DNA of 64,000 nt. Origin: Desulfoglaeba alkanexedens ALDC. Lineage in GTDB: Bacteria; Desulfobacterota; Syntrophobacteria; Syntrophobacterales; DSM-9756. This document shows positions 45,061 to 54,500 of the stretch, piece after piece. The position numbers and the translations under genes are program-made. The DNA is taken from assembly GCF_005377625.1 (NCBI RefSeq), contig NZ_CP040098.1, forward strand, positions 3,089,279 to 3,153,278, written 5' to 3'. Within the stretch, counting starts at the first letter, position 1; each line of letters opens with the position of its first letter. The notes beneath the pieces were generated by a model. The model saw only the letters and a program-made list of their open reading frames with translations, searched no databases and was not told where the DNA came from.

Positions 45061-48000
45061 TCAGGCCGAAAGGTAGCCGAAGTCGTAGGCGGACAAATTG
45101 GCCAGCAGCGCGAGGCCCATGTTGGTCGGCGATGTGCGGTGGGCGACCACGGGATCGGGATGCGCCTGATAGTTATCCGGCGGCAGCCAGTGATCTTGCG
45201 GACCGATGAAGGTCTCGAAAAAGGCCCAGGTTTTGCGCGCAAGCCGGCGCAGAAAGAGGGTCTGATCCGTCGTCAGCCGTTCCCGGCGGCGAGCGGGCGG
45301 TTGGCTGATCCACCAGGCGATGGCAGGCGAAGCCATCCAGAGGCACAGGACAGGTCCTGCGACGGCGAGGGCGGCCGGCCTTGATATGATCAGATAAATC
45401 GTCGTAGCGGCTGCCAGAACCGGGGCAAACCACATGGTTCGCCAGGAATCGGCCAAGTGCGTGCCGTTTTGGCGGTCCGCGTCACCCGACAGATCCCACT
45501 GGAGCAGTTGCCGGTGTGAAATCAGCATCCGCCAACCGGCGCGCGCCACGGCATCCAGGCTGAAAAACCCTTCATAGGGAAGACATACGAGGGTGAATAC
45601 AGCTTGAACGACGTTGCGCAGGGCCGTGCGCGCCTCGGCGGCAAGGTGCTGCCCCAGCGTCACATCGTCGGACTTCTGCAGTGTCTTCAGGGTCGATGCG
45701 CATAAGGCGGGAATCAGGATGATGCCGATCACCGCCCAGGTCCAGAACCACGGCCACGGGAAAACGATCCACCCCGTCAGCAGCATGACTGTCAACGCCG
45801 CGGCCACCAGACTGCGGCGCAGGTTGTCGAAGATCTTCCATCTGGACAGCATCGAGAGCGATTTTTTGGGCCGTCGCCTGTTGGGAACAGGGATATCCGG
45901 CAACAGCCAGCGGGCAATCTGCCAGTCGCCGCGAATCCAACGATGCCGGCGGTTCACATCGGCACTGTAGCTGGATGGATACTCCTCGTACAACTCGACA
46001 TCGCTGAGCAGCCCGGCCCGGGCATAACAACCTTCCAGAAGATCATGGCTGAGGATGCGATTGGGCGGGAAACGCCCCGCCATGGCCCGTTCGAAAGCAT
46101 CCACCTCATAGATGCCCTTGCCGATGAACGAGCCCTCACCGAACAGGTCTTGGTACACATCGGAAACGGCGCGGGTATAGGGATCGATGCCGGAATCACT
46201 GGCGCACAGGTGCGCATACCGTGACCGGTTCTTGCCGGAAAGGCTCACCGCCACCCGCGGCTGGAGAATGCCGTATCCCGCCACGACGCGTTGTTTCTCC
46301 GGGTCGTAACGCGCACGATTGAGCGGGTGGGCCATGACCCCCACAAACTGCCATGCTGAATCGCGCGCCAGTTGGGTATCGGTGTCCAGGGTGATCACGT
46401 ACTTGACGTTCGCCAAGACCCTGGTGTCACCCACCACGAGGGCGAAGCGATCCATCGGGGCGCCCTGGGCCCCGCCGCGCAGAAGCGCATTTAAATCCGT
46501 GAGTTTGCCGCGCTTGCGCTCGTAGCCCATCCAGATCCGGTCGTGCGGATTCCATCGACGCGGGCGATGAAACAGGAAGAAGCGATCACCTTCCGGACAC
46601 GGGTACCGGCTGTTCAACGCTTCGATTTTCTGACGGGTCAGCCGCAACAGCAATTCGTCTTCCGGCAGCGTTTCTTCCACGGCGTCGCGAAAATCGGTGA
46701 GCAGGCCGAAGTGGAGGTGGTCATCCCGATTGGCCAGGAAGCGGACTTCCAGGCCCTCGATCAGTTCCTCGATGTTTTTCGTGCCGGTGAGCATCGCCGG
46801 GACCACCACCAGCGTGCGCAGTTCCGAGGGAATTCCATGGGAAAAGTCCATGCGCGGCAGCGGAAGCGGCGTCGCCAGGGCCGTCGCCAGCCAGTTTACC
46901 AGGGCCACCGCCAGATGACTGGTGCACACAAGCCAGAGCAATCCAAACAACCCGAGCGCCCAAACCGGCAATCCGGCGCTATGGGCCCTGGCCGCGAGGC
47001 AGCCGGAGAAAATTGCCGTCAGCAACAGGATGGCGCCGCCATAAAGCGGCAAAGAAAAGCGGCCGCCGATTTTGCGCAGCATTTCGGCGAACGACAAGCG
47101 CACCCGCGCCATGCCTTCGAGCCGGGTCAATCCTTCGTCGATCAGATAGAACCCGACATGCGCTTCACGGTCTGAGCCGCCTTTGGCGGCCGCGCTCTCT
47201 TGCGCCAGATGGATCGCCCGGCGTGCCACCTCGCTCTCGGCGTGCGGACTGCGCTTGGCAATCTTCTCTACGACGTGACGGTAGCGATCACGGGTGGCAA
47301 AATCCATCTTGCCGTATACGTCTCCGGGATCCTCACGCAGGGTCTGCTCGACGATGCTCATGGTTTCGACGAACTCACGCCACGCCATCGCCCCCAGGAA
47401 ACGCAAGCTGCCGATACTGTTGCTCATGGAAACCTGATCCGCCGCTTGTTGTTGGGTTTCCCTGTGCACCAGTTGTTCGATGGTCTGGCCGGACTCGGAC
47501 AGACGCTGTTCAATCCAGGTGAGGGGCAAGGATAGAGCAGAGCCTTGGCTCTGCAGCAAGCGCGTCAGCTCGGCGACAAACGCGCTCACCATCGGGGGCT
47601 TGGCACGGGCCATGTCGGCGACCGCCAGAATCAGGCTCTTGGGGTCCCGGCCGGCTATCTCCGTCATCAGCTCGGCCCAGTGATTGGCCCGGTTGCGCTC
47701 GATCCTGCCCGCGGCGATCCGGGCGGCCACCCGGCGCAGATTCTCGATCAGGGCCAGACGCAGCATGATGGGGATGGCCCACAATTCACCGATCTTGAGG
47801 ATGGTCACCGACTGGTAGGCGGCCACGAAACTGCTCAGATTTTCCGGATCCACCCGCCCATCGCCGTGGGCGATAATCTCCAGGGCGATATCGTAGATGC
47901 GGGGAAGCCCGGCCGATGGCGCGTTCAAGAGACGCGGCAGTTCCCGGCTGTACCCCTTGGGCAAGTGTCGTCTGGCCGTTCGGATCTGCTCCTCGATCAG

Positions 48001-48120
48001 ATAGAAATTATCGAGCAACCATTCGCCGGCCGGGTCGATCCGCTGCTTGGCCTTGATGGCCTCCGTTAATAGGTTGCAGGTCGCCATCAAAACGCCTTCG
48101 TTTTCCGTAAGCCGCGGCAA
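45061..48120 (-). CDS. Cyclic beta-1,2-glucan synthase, N-terminal part (GT84 region)
   Basis: 1019 residues matching the first third of NdvB/ChvB. The N-terminal helical region (DPAGEWLLDNFYLIEEQIRT) is followed by membrane segments at about 345-370 and 375-405. The GT84 glycosyltransferase part follows, with VITLDTDTQLARDSAWQF (DxD-type), FGEGSFIGKGIYEVDAF and RHRWIRGDWQIARWLLPDIP (the QxxRW-like motif), then more membrane segments (about 755-800 and 900-950). It stops at [19 protein letters not shown], where relatives have Gly. The TTG at 48120 is the first start; homology continues upstream (LPLKLHGEALANSHKL) to a stop near 48207, so the true N-terminus is uncertain. Product: periplasmic osmoregulating glucans from UDP-glucose. 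Confidence 0.8.
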   Translation of the reverse strand: MPRLTENEGVLMATCNLLTEAIKAKQRIDPAGEWLLDNFYLIEEQIRTARRHLPKGYSRELPRLLNAPSAGLPRIYDIALEIIAHGDGRVDPENLSSFVAAYQSVTILKIGELWAIPIMLRLALIENLRRVAARIAAGRIERNRANHWAELMTEIAGRDPKSLILAVADMARAKPPMVSAFVAELTRLLQSQGSALSLPLTWIEQRLSESGQTIEQLVHRETQQQAADQVSMSNSIGSLRFLGAMAWREFVETMSIVEQTLREDPGDVYGKMDFATRDRYRHVVEKIAKRSPHAESEVARRAIHLAQESAAAKGGSDREAHVGFYLIDEGLTRLEGMARVRLSFAEMLRKIGGRFSLPLYGGAILLLTAIFSGCLAARAHSAGLPVWALGLFGLLWLVCTSHLAVALVNWLATALATPLPLPRMDFSHGIPSELRTLVVVPAMLTGTKNIEELIEGLEVRFLANRDDHLHFGLLTDFRDAVEETLPEDELLLRLTRQKIEALNSRYPCPEGDRFFLFHRPRRWNPHDRIWMGYERKRGKLTDLNALLRGGAQGAPMDRFALVVGDTRVLANVKYVITLDTDTQLARDSAWQFVGVMAHPLNRARYDPEKQRVVAGYGILQPRVAVSLSGKNRSRYAHLCASDSGIDPYTRAVSDVYQDLFGEGSFIGKGIYEVDAFERAMAGRFPPNRILSHDLLEGCYARAGLLSDVELYEEYPSSYSADVNRRHRWIRGDWQIARWLLPDIPVPNRRRPKKSLSMLSRWKIFDNLRRSLVAAALTVMLLTGWIVFPWPWFWTWAVIGIILIPALCASTLKTLQKSDDVTLGQHLAAEARTALRNVVQAVFTLVCLPYEGFFSLDAVARAGWRMLISHRQLLQWDLSGDADRQNGTHLADSWRTMWFAPVLAAATTIYLIISRPAALAVAGPVLCLWMASPAIAWWISQPPARRRERLTTDQTLFLRRLARKTWAFFETFIGPQDHWLPPDNYQAHPDPVVAHRTSPTNMGLALLANLSAYDFGYLSA

Positions 48121-48217
48121 CAGCCGGTCCGAAGCGTGCCTCGTACTCAGTTTATGGGAGTTCGCCAGCGCCTCCCCGTGCAGCTTCAGCGGAAGCTGAC
48201 GGTCCTGTTGGAATCAT

Positions 48218-48247
48218 CGGATCGGGTCCGACAATGGACCCGATCCG
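48218..48247. terminator. Perfect 12-bp inverted repeat
   Basis: CGGATCGGGTCC (48218-48229) and GGACCCGATCCG (48236-48247) around a 6-base loop. It lies between the BON genes and the glucan synthase. There is no T run on either side, so termination is unproven; it could be an operator or mRNA-stabilising hairpin. Confidence 0.45.
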
Positions 48248-48270
48248 ACGTTCCGCAAGTGGATCGAGGA

Positions 48271-48330
48271 TCACCAGCCCTTGACAATGAGGTTGTTTTG
48301 GACCGATTTGACCTCTTTGACGCTTTGGTA
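48271..48330 (-). pseudogene. Relic of a second BON-domain C-terminus
   Basis: The minus reading GYQSVKEVKSVQNNLIVKGW followed by stop closely parallels the last residues of the intact BON protein just upstream (SVEGVKSVKNDLIVK). It lies within 75 bases of that gene's stop codon and looks like the leftover of a tandem duplication. Confidence 0.5.
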
Positions 48331-48342
48331 ACCCTCCTTTCG

Positions 48343-48657
48343 CTATTTCACGATCAGATCATTCTTGACGGATTTAACCCCCTCGACGCTGCGCGCGATT
48401 TGTCCCGCCTTGGCAGCGGCATCCTGCGTATCGACAAAGCCGCTCAATTGAACGACTCCCTTGTAAGTCTCGACGCTGATCTGGAAGGACTCGAGGAAAT
48501 CGTCCTCAGCCAGCAACGCCTTGACTTTGGTCGTGATGACCGAATCGTCAATATATTCTCCGGTACTGGACTTTTCTGATGTCGGTGAGCAGCTCAAAAA
48601 GGTGAAAAAAACGATGCAAGCGACCAAACTGCCAATAATCGTGCGTTTCGTGTTCAT
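48343..48657 (-). CDS. BON-domain lipoprotein (OsmY-like)
   Basis: 104 residues. N-terminal lipoprotein signal (IIGSLVACIVFFTFLSC, lipobox TFLSC), then one BON domain (DDSVITTKVKALLAEDDFLE, VVQLSGFVDTQDAAAKA, GVKSVKNDLIVK). BON proteins bind membranes and are induced by osmotic and envelope stress. The ATG at 48657 follows AAAGGAGAG. It belongs to a minus-strand stress block with the CsbD, LapA-like and small membrane proteins, upstream of the osmoregulating glucan synthase. Confidence 0.82.
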   Translation of the reverse strand: MNTKRTIIGSLVACIVFFTFLSCSPTSEKSSTGEYIDDSVITTKVKALLAEDDFLESFQISVETYKGVVQLSGFVDTQDAAAKAGQIARSVEGVKSVKNDLIVK

Positions 48658-48716
48658 GATCGGCTCTCCTTTCTTAGATATTTCATTTTGGCCGACATGG
48701 CATCGGCGGATCACAA

Positions 48717-48860
48717 TCATCGGCGCCCTTGAATCACCTGGATCAGGATCACAATGAGGGCAATCACCAGCAGGGCATGAATGATGCCCCCCAGGGTGTA
48801 GCCGGTCAATAATCCCAACGCCCAGAGAACCAACAGAATTACAAATATAGTCCAAAGCAT
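48717..48860 (-). CDS. Small hydrophobic membrane protein (lmo0937-like)
   Basis: A 47-residue peptide. It begins MLWTIFVILLVLWALGLLTG, continues YTLGGIIHALLVIALIVILI and ends QVIQGRR. It has two membrane helices with a short Gly-rich turn and matches the small stress-associated membrane proteins annotated lmo0937 family. AAAGGAG lies just upstream of the ATG. It sits between the CsbD and BON genes. Confidence 0.75.
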   Translation of the reverse strand: MLWTIFVILLVLWALGLLTGYTLGGIIHALLVIALIVILIQVIQGRR

Positions 48861-48909
48861 GGCAGACTCCTTTCTGATCCCGTCAAATCCCATTGACAGG
48901 TGTCAATGG

Positions 48910-49089
48910 TTACTTCCCAACGACCTTCTTGATATCTCCGGCTTTCTCTTGAACCTTGCCGGCTGCGTTTTCACCTTTTCCTTCGATTTCCAGTTCAGGG
49001 TTGTCGGCGATTTTGCCGGCGACCTCCTTGATCTTACCCTTGACCCGGTGAAGCTTGCCTTCCACGTGGTCTCTTATGCTCCATTTCAT
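48910..49089 (-). CDS. CsbD family stress protein
   Basis: A 59-residue hydrophilic protein, MKWSIRDHVEGKLHRVKGKI at the start and AAGKVQEKAGDIKKVVGK at the end, with the repeated G-K-x-K-E-x-x-G pattern of CsbD. The family is induced by general and osmotic stress; its molecular role is not established. AAGGAGGAATCC precedes the ATG. Confidence 0.85.
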   Translation of the reverse strand: MKWSIRDHVEGKLHRVKGKIKEVAGKIADNPELEIEGKGENAAGKVQEKAGDIKKVVGK

Positions 49090-49174
49090 GGATTCCTCCT
49101 TCTAGTGGATGATGATGTGACCGTTTATCATGACCGTTGCCACGCCCAACACTTCCCGCGCTCTGGGTTGCCTG

Positions 49175-49396
49175 TCAGCCATCAGAGAATTCGGCGTTGC
49201 TTTTCCTTCTGCCGAAGCCGCCGTGGAGCAGCCAGCCCAGGATGACGCCCACCGATAGAACCAGGAGCATCAACAAGGCACCGGACATCGACAGCGTCCA
49301 GAATAAAAACCGCAGATTCATGACAGCTACATTCTGCACGATGAACAAAAGCACCAATCCGGCCAGGCTCACTCCGATAATTTTTTTAGGCTTCAT
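49175..49396 (-). CDS. LapA-domain (DUF1049) inner-membrane protein
   Basis: 73 residues with two membrane segments (IIGVSLAGLVLLFIVQNVAV and ALLMLLVLSVGVILGWLLHG) and the QNxxxxxLRFLFW motif of LapA/YciS-like proteins. In E. coli the family helps control LPS synthesis. GGGAGGA lies upstream of the ATG, which overlaps the end of the radical-SAM remnant. Confidence 0.75.
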   Translation of the reverse strand: MKPKKIIGVSLAGLVLLFIVQNVAVMNLRFLFWTLSMSGALLMLLVLSVGVILGWLLHGGFGRRKSNAEFSDG

Positions 49397-49802
49397 GAAA
49401 ATCCTCCCGGTTCCGATCTTGTAGATCCATATTCAAAGCTATGCTTTCTGTTAATGAAAAGGTATCCGGCTCCGCCGTAAAAAGCGGTCCGCCCCCCACG
49501 ATCTTCAATTCCATCGCCTTGCAGCACGCGATGATCTGGGCAACCGATTTGCGCTGAATGGCCATTGCGCCCAAAAAGCAATGATCTACCCAGGCCAGAT
49601 CCTCAAAACCAAGCGGAGGGAAGGCAGATTTCTTCTTGATGGGGTGCACCTCTTTTGCTTCTTGTTCCCAAGCTCCAGCTTGGGAACACAAGTGTGCAGA
49701 AGCTCCAGCTTCGGTGAGGCCGTTCCCAAGCTGGAGCTTGGGAACGAGGGGAAATGACCAGAAGGTTTCGGGAAATTTTGCGTATATTAACAACATGTTC
49801 AT
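49386..49802 (-). pseudogene. B12-binding radical SAM protein fragment with repeat insertion
   Basis: The first 17 codons (MNMLLIYAKFPETFWSF) are the typical start of B12-binding radical SAM (DUF4070) proteins. A family 1 repeat piece (49641-49755) is then inserted, in frame by chance. After it come KKSAFPPLGFEDLAWVDHCF then LGAMAIQRKSVAQIIACCKA and VGGGPLFTAEPDTF, the B12-binding part, with further residues missing between PPLG and DLAW. No radical SAM Cys motif remains. Its ATG overlaps the stop of the upstream ABM gene (ATGA), so it was once its operon partner. Confidence 0.7.
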
Positions 49803-50155
49803 TGTCTATCCCCCTTTCTGAAATTATCGTCTTTTGTAGCACGTACAGCGAGCACAGCTTCCATCCCTTCGGTTTTTCGGACAGTGTGAATTTGGATGCT
49901 GTGTGCCTGGCGCAATAGACTTTTTGTTCCCAGCAAAACACCGAAGACGTCAGACTTTAGATAAGTGTCCAGCTTCTCGCGGCTCTCCCATTCCTCGAGC
50001 ACGCAAAGCAGATTTTTGTCCCTTATCTCGCATAAAAGCGCATAGCTGAGGCAACCCGCCTGTCTTTCCATGGAGGCCATCAACGAGAGAATTGTTTGCA
50101 CCACCTCTTTTTGCTTTTCGGGTAACGTCTCCATGGTGATTCGAATGATGATCAT
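49799..50155 (-). CDS. ABM-domain (putative quinol monooxygenase) protein
   Basis: 118 residues of the antibiotic-biosynthesis-monooxygenase fold (YgiN-like): MIIIRITMETLPEKQKEVVQ, then MERQAGCLSYALLCEIRDKN, VLEEWESREKLDTYLKS and FGVLLG. Small dimeric ferredoxin-like proteins of this type act on quinones or as stress proteins. Its stop overlaps the start of the broken radical SAM gene. The start begins MIIIRIT with GGTTGCC upstream, a weak ribosome site. Confidence 0.72.
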   Translation of the reverse strand: MIIIRITMETLPEKQKEVVQTILSLMASMERQAGCLSYALLCEIRDKNLLCVLEEWESREKLDTYLKSDVFGVLLGTKSLLRQAHSIQIHTVRKTEGMEAVLAVRATKDDNFRKGDRQ

Positions 50156-50489
50156 GGCAACCGCCTTCCGGTAAAGCCGATCTTGAGTTTTATGGTGAAA
50201 TTACAACCATCGCCAATTTTCTTTTTTAGGCCCCAAAACATGATGCCAGCCTCCATGATAGCCGTGTTCTTTGTATGCCGTTTACCGACTCTATGGTCTA
50301 TCTACTCAAAATCCATGCCTGAAATCGCATGTAATCTTATTTAGCTGTTTTAATTAGGAGATTTGGCTGAACAGGCGTGAGTGGAAAGTGCGGAAAGGGT
50401 CATTGGAAGTGATCATATATGACCATTAACCATATATGACCAAATGGCCCTGTCTGACGACCTGACCGGTTTGGGGATCAAAATTATAG
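50156..50489. promoter_or_regulatory. Intergenic region with TCATATATGA palindromes
   Basis: An AT-rich gene-free stretch upstream of the minus-strand stress block. Two copies of CATATATGACCA (about 50415 and 50432), the first inside the palindrome TCATATATGA, could be operator half sites. No clear -35/-10 pair was found. Confidence 0.35.
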
Positions 50490-50829
50490 GGGTGCAGTTA
50501 CTGTTATCTCCCAAGGTGACTTCCACCTTTCGGTTAAACCCGGCGATCACGCTTTCCTCTTGGAAAAGGCCGACGAGGCCATCGCCGATAGCCGGGCTGT
50601 GGAGTTCTGGGACGCAGCGGAAGACAACCCCGAAACCCTCCATTACTTCCGATTCGTGAACGATCTTCCCCTCAACAAGTCCCATCCCAACCTTCGAATG
50701 AACCTCCTCGAATGCTCGCAGGTGACCCGCAAGGAGCTTCTGCGGTTTTCCTGGGTCACCGATATCCTCATCCGCCGGGTAAACGCCGTCACCTTGATGC
50801 GGATCGGCCGGTCGCGCCGGCTCCTATAG
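50490..50829 (+). pseudogene. Transposase fragment, central part (DDE_Tnp_1 type)
   Basis: The + reading FHLSVKPGDHAFLLEKADEA, then HYFRFVNDLPLNKSHPNLRM and NLLE, then LRFSWVTDILI follows the centre of DDE transposases with the KPGDH and FRFVNDxPLN blocks. Both ends are missing, and the later catalytic segment is replaced by REP-like repeat. It may come from the same kind of element as the N-terminal piece at 770-994. Confidence 0.6.
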
Positions 50830-51048
50830 AAGCAACCGCGCTCTTGTGGGAGCGGCGCCCCATGTGGGAGCGGCGCCCTCGCCGCGATGAACCGACGTAA
50901 CTGCGTCGCCGTGAGGCGGGGTGGGGAGCAACGGGAGGCGAACGACCCGTCCGTAGGATAACGAACTCGATTCGGCCGGGCGTAATCGGCGAGCCTGCAA
51001 GGCAGCTCAGAGCCCCCCCTTTTCATGAGCTTGTTTTTGGACAAACTC
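50815..51048 (+). repeat. REP-like/family 3 cluster
   Basis: GTGGGAGCGGCGCC occurs twice in tandem at about 50847-50880 and is followed by CCGCGATGAACC; a family 3-type end GAGCTTGTTTTTGGACAAAC closes the stretch, abutting the family 2 element directly. No gene. Confidence 0.6.
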
Positions 51049-51200
51049 TTGGTAGCGTAGAAAATAATAGACCTAATATTTGATGCAAAATTCCATTTCC
51101 CCTCCCCTTGTGGGAGGGGATTAAGGGGAGGGGAGAGAGGGGGATTTTTTGACCTTCGTTAACCTTTTTGGTTAAGGTCACCACTTTAGAACGCTGCCAA
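51049..51200 (+). repeat. Family 2 element, complete short form
   Basis: 152 bp between TTGGTAGCGTAGAAAATAAT and the inverted right end TTGGCAGCGTTCTAAAGTGG. Only one copy of the G-rich hairpin is inside, so this is the minimal form of the family. Confidence 0.8.
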
Positions 51201-51524
51201 ATTCTTAGACGTGTCCTTGGGGGCCTTGCCGTCGACCTCGAGGCCGGCATAGCCGTCTCCGATGAGGGTGTTCGTTTTCGCCGCGCCGAATCGCGCCCGC
51301 CCAGCAATTCCCGAAGCCTCTGCAAATGCTTGAGAAAGCGAGCCTTGAAGGGTTTCGTTTTCGCAAACTCGACGACCCTATTTTCATGCGCGCTCTTCAC
51401 CCAAAGGCGATCTGCTCCGGGAATTGGTGTCGCCCGCCAGACATTTACGATGACCGGCTTGCCGGATCCAGCCTCGTTCAACGGCTCGAAGACGAGCGCG
51501 TATTCACCCGCCGCGCCGGACAGG
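51201..51524 (-). other. Trailer side of the CRISPR array with a dispersed sequence
   Basis: The minus reading includes VNVWRATPIPGADRLWVKSA and EFAKTKPFKARFLKHLQRLR, a protein-like stretch also present in decayed form near 1030 and 12350. It runs on into the last, degenerate CRISPR repeat. I cannot assign a family and see no start. Confidence 0.35.
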
Positions 51525-54500
51525 GCCACAATCCCCTCAAATCGGGGCCGTCCTTCGGACGAAACTGCCATCAGCAAGCTCCAGCAGGGGATCCCTGTCT
51601 CAATCCCCTCAAATCGGGGCCGTTCTTCGGACTTCACAGCGGAGTTGGAGGCGGTGCGGGCAAAGCATCGTCTCAATCCCCTCAAATCGGGGCCGTCCTT
51701 CGGACCGACCATATCGACGGTGACGGCTTGAACAATCAGGTCTCAATCCCCCTCAAATCGGGGCCGTCCTTCGGACGCTCTGTCCGTCAACATCAATTGG
51801 AGGTGCCCATGCAGTCTCAATCCCCTCAAATCGGGGCCGTCCTTCGGACCGAATCGAATCAAGTACCGCGGAGGGTTCGATCGAATGTCTCAATCCCCTC
51901 AAATCGGGGCCGTCCTTCGGACCCTCAGGGACCTGTGGCAACAAATTCCAGCGACGGTGTCGCGTCTCAATCCCCTCAAATCGGGGCCGTCCTTCGGACG
52001 ACTCAGCAACCCTGCTCGGGCTTTTGCTCGAGGTCTCAATCCCCTCAAATCGGGGCCGTCCTTCGGACGCCAGGAGCATTCCAGCACGCACTTGGGACAG
52101 GCATTAGTCTCAATCCCCTCAAATCGGGGCCGTCCTTCGGACAATTCTTAACACCCGATATATCCAATGGGAACTTCAAGTCTCAATCCCCTCAAATCGG
52201 GGCCGTCCTTCGGACACAGCCTCACTGATGACCAGAGGAAGATAGTTGAGAGTCTCAATCCCCTCAAATCGGGGCCGTCCTTCGGACACAGCCTCACTGA
52301 TGACCAGAGGAAGATAGTTGAGAGTCTCAATCCCCTCAAATCGGGGCCGTCCTTCGGACAAGCTGAAGTTCGAGAATCAGCGCCTGCGGCTGGAGAGTCT
52401 CAATCCCCTCAAATCGGGGCCGTCCTTCGGACCCAAGTGTGGGATGTGTTGCTGCTCGGATGCCTACATGTCTCAATCCCCTCAAATCGGGGCCGTCCTT
52501 CGGACCTTGAGACTTTTCTTATCCCGGCATCCTCTGTCAATGAATTGTCTCAATCCCCTCAAATCGGGGCCGTCCTTCGGACCATGCTGGAGATAATCGA
52601 GACTCCAGCGCCGCCTAAGGGTCTCAATCCCCTCAAATCGGGGCCGTCCTTCGGACCCTAAGAGGGCGGCACCTAAGAAGGCGCCGCCTAAGAGGTCTCA
52701 ATCCCCTCAAATCGGGGCCGTCCTTCGGACATATTTCTCCCCTGGAGGAATGATAAAATTTAATAGGTCTCAATCCCCTCAAATCGGGGCCGTCCTTCGG
52801 ACCCTGCTTGACATCGAAGATTGGCTCCGGGAAGAAGAGTCTCAATCCCCTCAAATCGGGGCCGTCCTTCGGACGAATTTCTAATCGCTTTGGAGCATAG
52901 CTTGCTTCAAGTCTCAATCCCCTCAAATCGGGGCCGTCCTTCGGACAGGAGCAAGACTTACATCCGTAATCTGGAACGTAGGATGTCTCAATCCCCTCAA
53001 ATCGGGGCCGTCCTTCGGACGATCAGCTACGGAAAGAGTATGCTCTGGCCATAGAGTCTCAATCCCCTCAAATCGGGGCCGTCCTTCGGACCCGAACCGG
53101 AAGGGCGGGGCTTACCACCCCGCGACAGTCTCAATCCCCTCAAATCGGGGCCGTCCTTCGGACAGGAGGCGCCTAAGAGGGCGCCTAAGAGGTCTCAATC
53201 CCCTCAAATCGGGGCCGTCCTTCGGACACAGGGCGCCTTTGGGCACATTGCTTTCCGGGGAAGGGTCTCAATCCCCTCAAATCGGGGCCGTCCTTCGGAC
53301 CATAGACTAACCTGCTATATCAAGGTCCCCGGCAGGGTCTCAATCCCCTCAAATCGGGGCCGTCCTTCGGACAAAACGCAGAGGTTCACCGCTTACTACG
53401 AAAGGACAAGTCTCAATCCCCTCAAATCGGGGCCGTCCTTCGGACGGAGAGCATCATGAACAAAATAGCAAGGCTCTTTCAAGTCTCAATCCCCTCAAAT
53501 CGGGGCCGTCCTTCGGACCGATCACGGGGACGAGGTCCGCTACTACGGCACCACGGTCTCAATCCCCTCAAATCGGGGCCGTCCTTCGGACCCGCGGCGA
53601 TACAGAGCAGAGTAATAAGAAGAAACAGTCTCAATCCCCTCAAATCGGGGCCGTCCTTCGGACATATGGATAAGAGAATCAAGGAAATCGTGGCATTTCT
53701 GTCTCAATCCCCTCAAATCGGGGCCGTCCTTCGGACACAGGCAATTACGGCGACGGTTATCACGTGGTAGCTGTCTCAATCCCCTCAAATCGGGGCCGTC
53801 CTTCGGACTTACTGCGGATAGATGTTATACGGACCCCGATACGGTCTCAATCCCCTCAAATCGGGGCCGTCCTTCGGACGGTCTCACGTTGGCGGGAGGT
53901 TGACGTACGGAACCTGTCTCAATCCCCTCAAATCGGGGCCGTCCTTCGGACTGAGGACGATCCCATGGGTTTGACCAGAGTAGTCAAGTCTCAATCCCCT
54001 CAAATCGGGGCCGTCCTTCGGACAGGATGACCGCAAGGCCATTCTGCAAGACGAGATAACGTCTCAATCCCCTCAAATCGGGGCCGTCCTTCGGACATTG
54101 CACTGGAGGAGATTCCCACTCCGCCCCCGTTTTTGGTCTCAATCCCCTCAAATCGGGGCCGTCCTTCGGACCTATGGCTGTAGCAATTCAGACGAGAATC
54201 CCTGTTTTGTCTCAATCCCCTCAAATCGGGGCCGTCCTTCGGACCCCCCCGGAGTTTATCGCTGATGCTTGGGAGGCGGTGTCCCGTCTCAATCCCCTCA
54301 AATCGGGGCCGTCCTTCGGACGGGAGTTATGCTTAGATTCAAATTTGGATTGGCATATGTCTCAATCCCCTCAAATCGGGGCCGTCCTTCGGACATATTT
54401 CCCGATTTCTTCGCATATCTGGAAGACTCACGTCTCAATCCCCTCAAATCGGGGCCGTCCTTCGGACATATTTCCCGATTTCTTCGCATATCTGGAAGAC

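Noticed and set aside
45061-45063. Selenocysteine reading of the UGA in the cyclic glucan synthase
   Set aside because: Homologs have Gly, not Cys, at this position, and no GC-rich hairpin follows the UGA; a nonsense change or sequence error is simpler.
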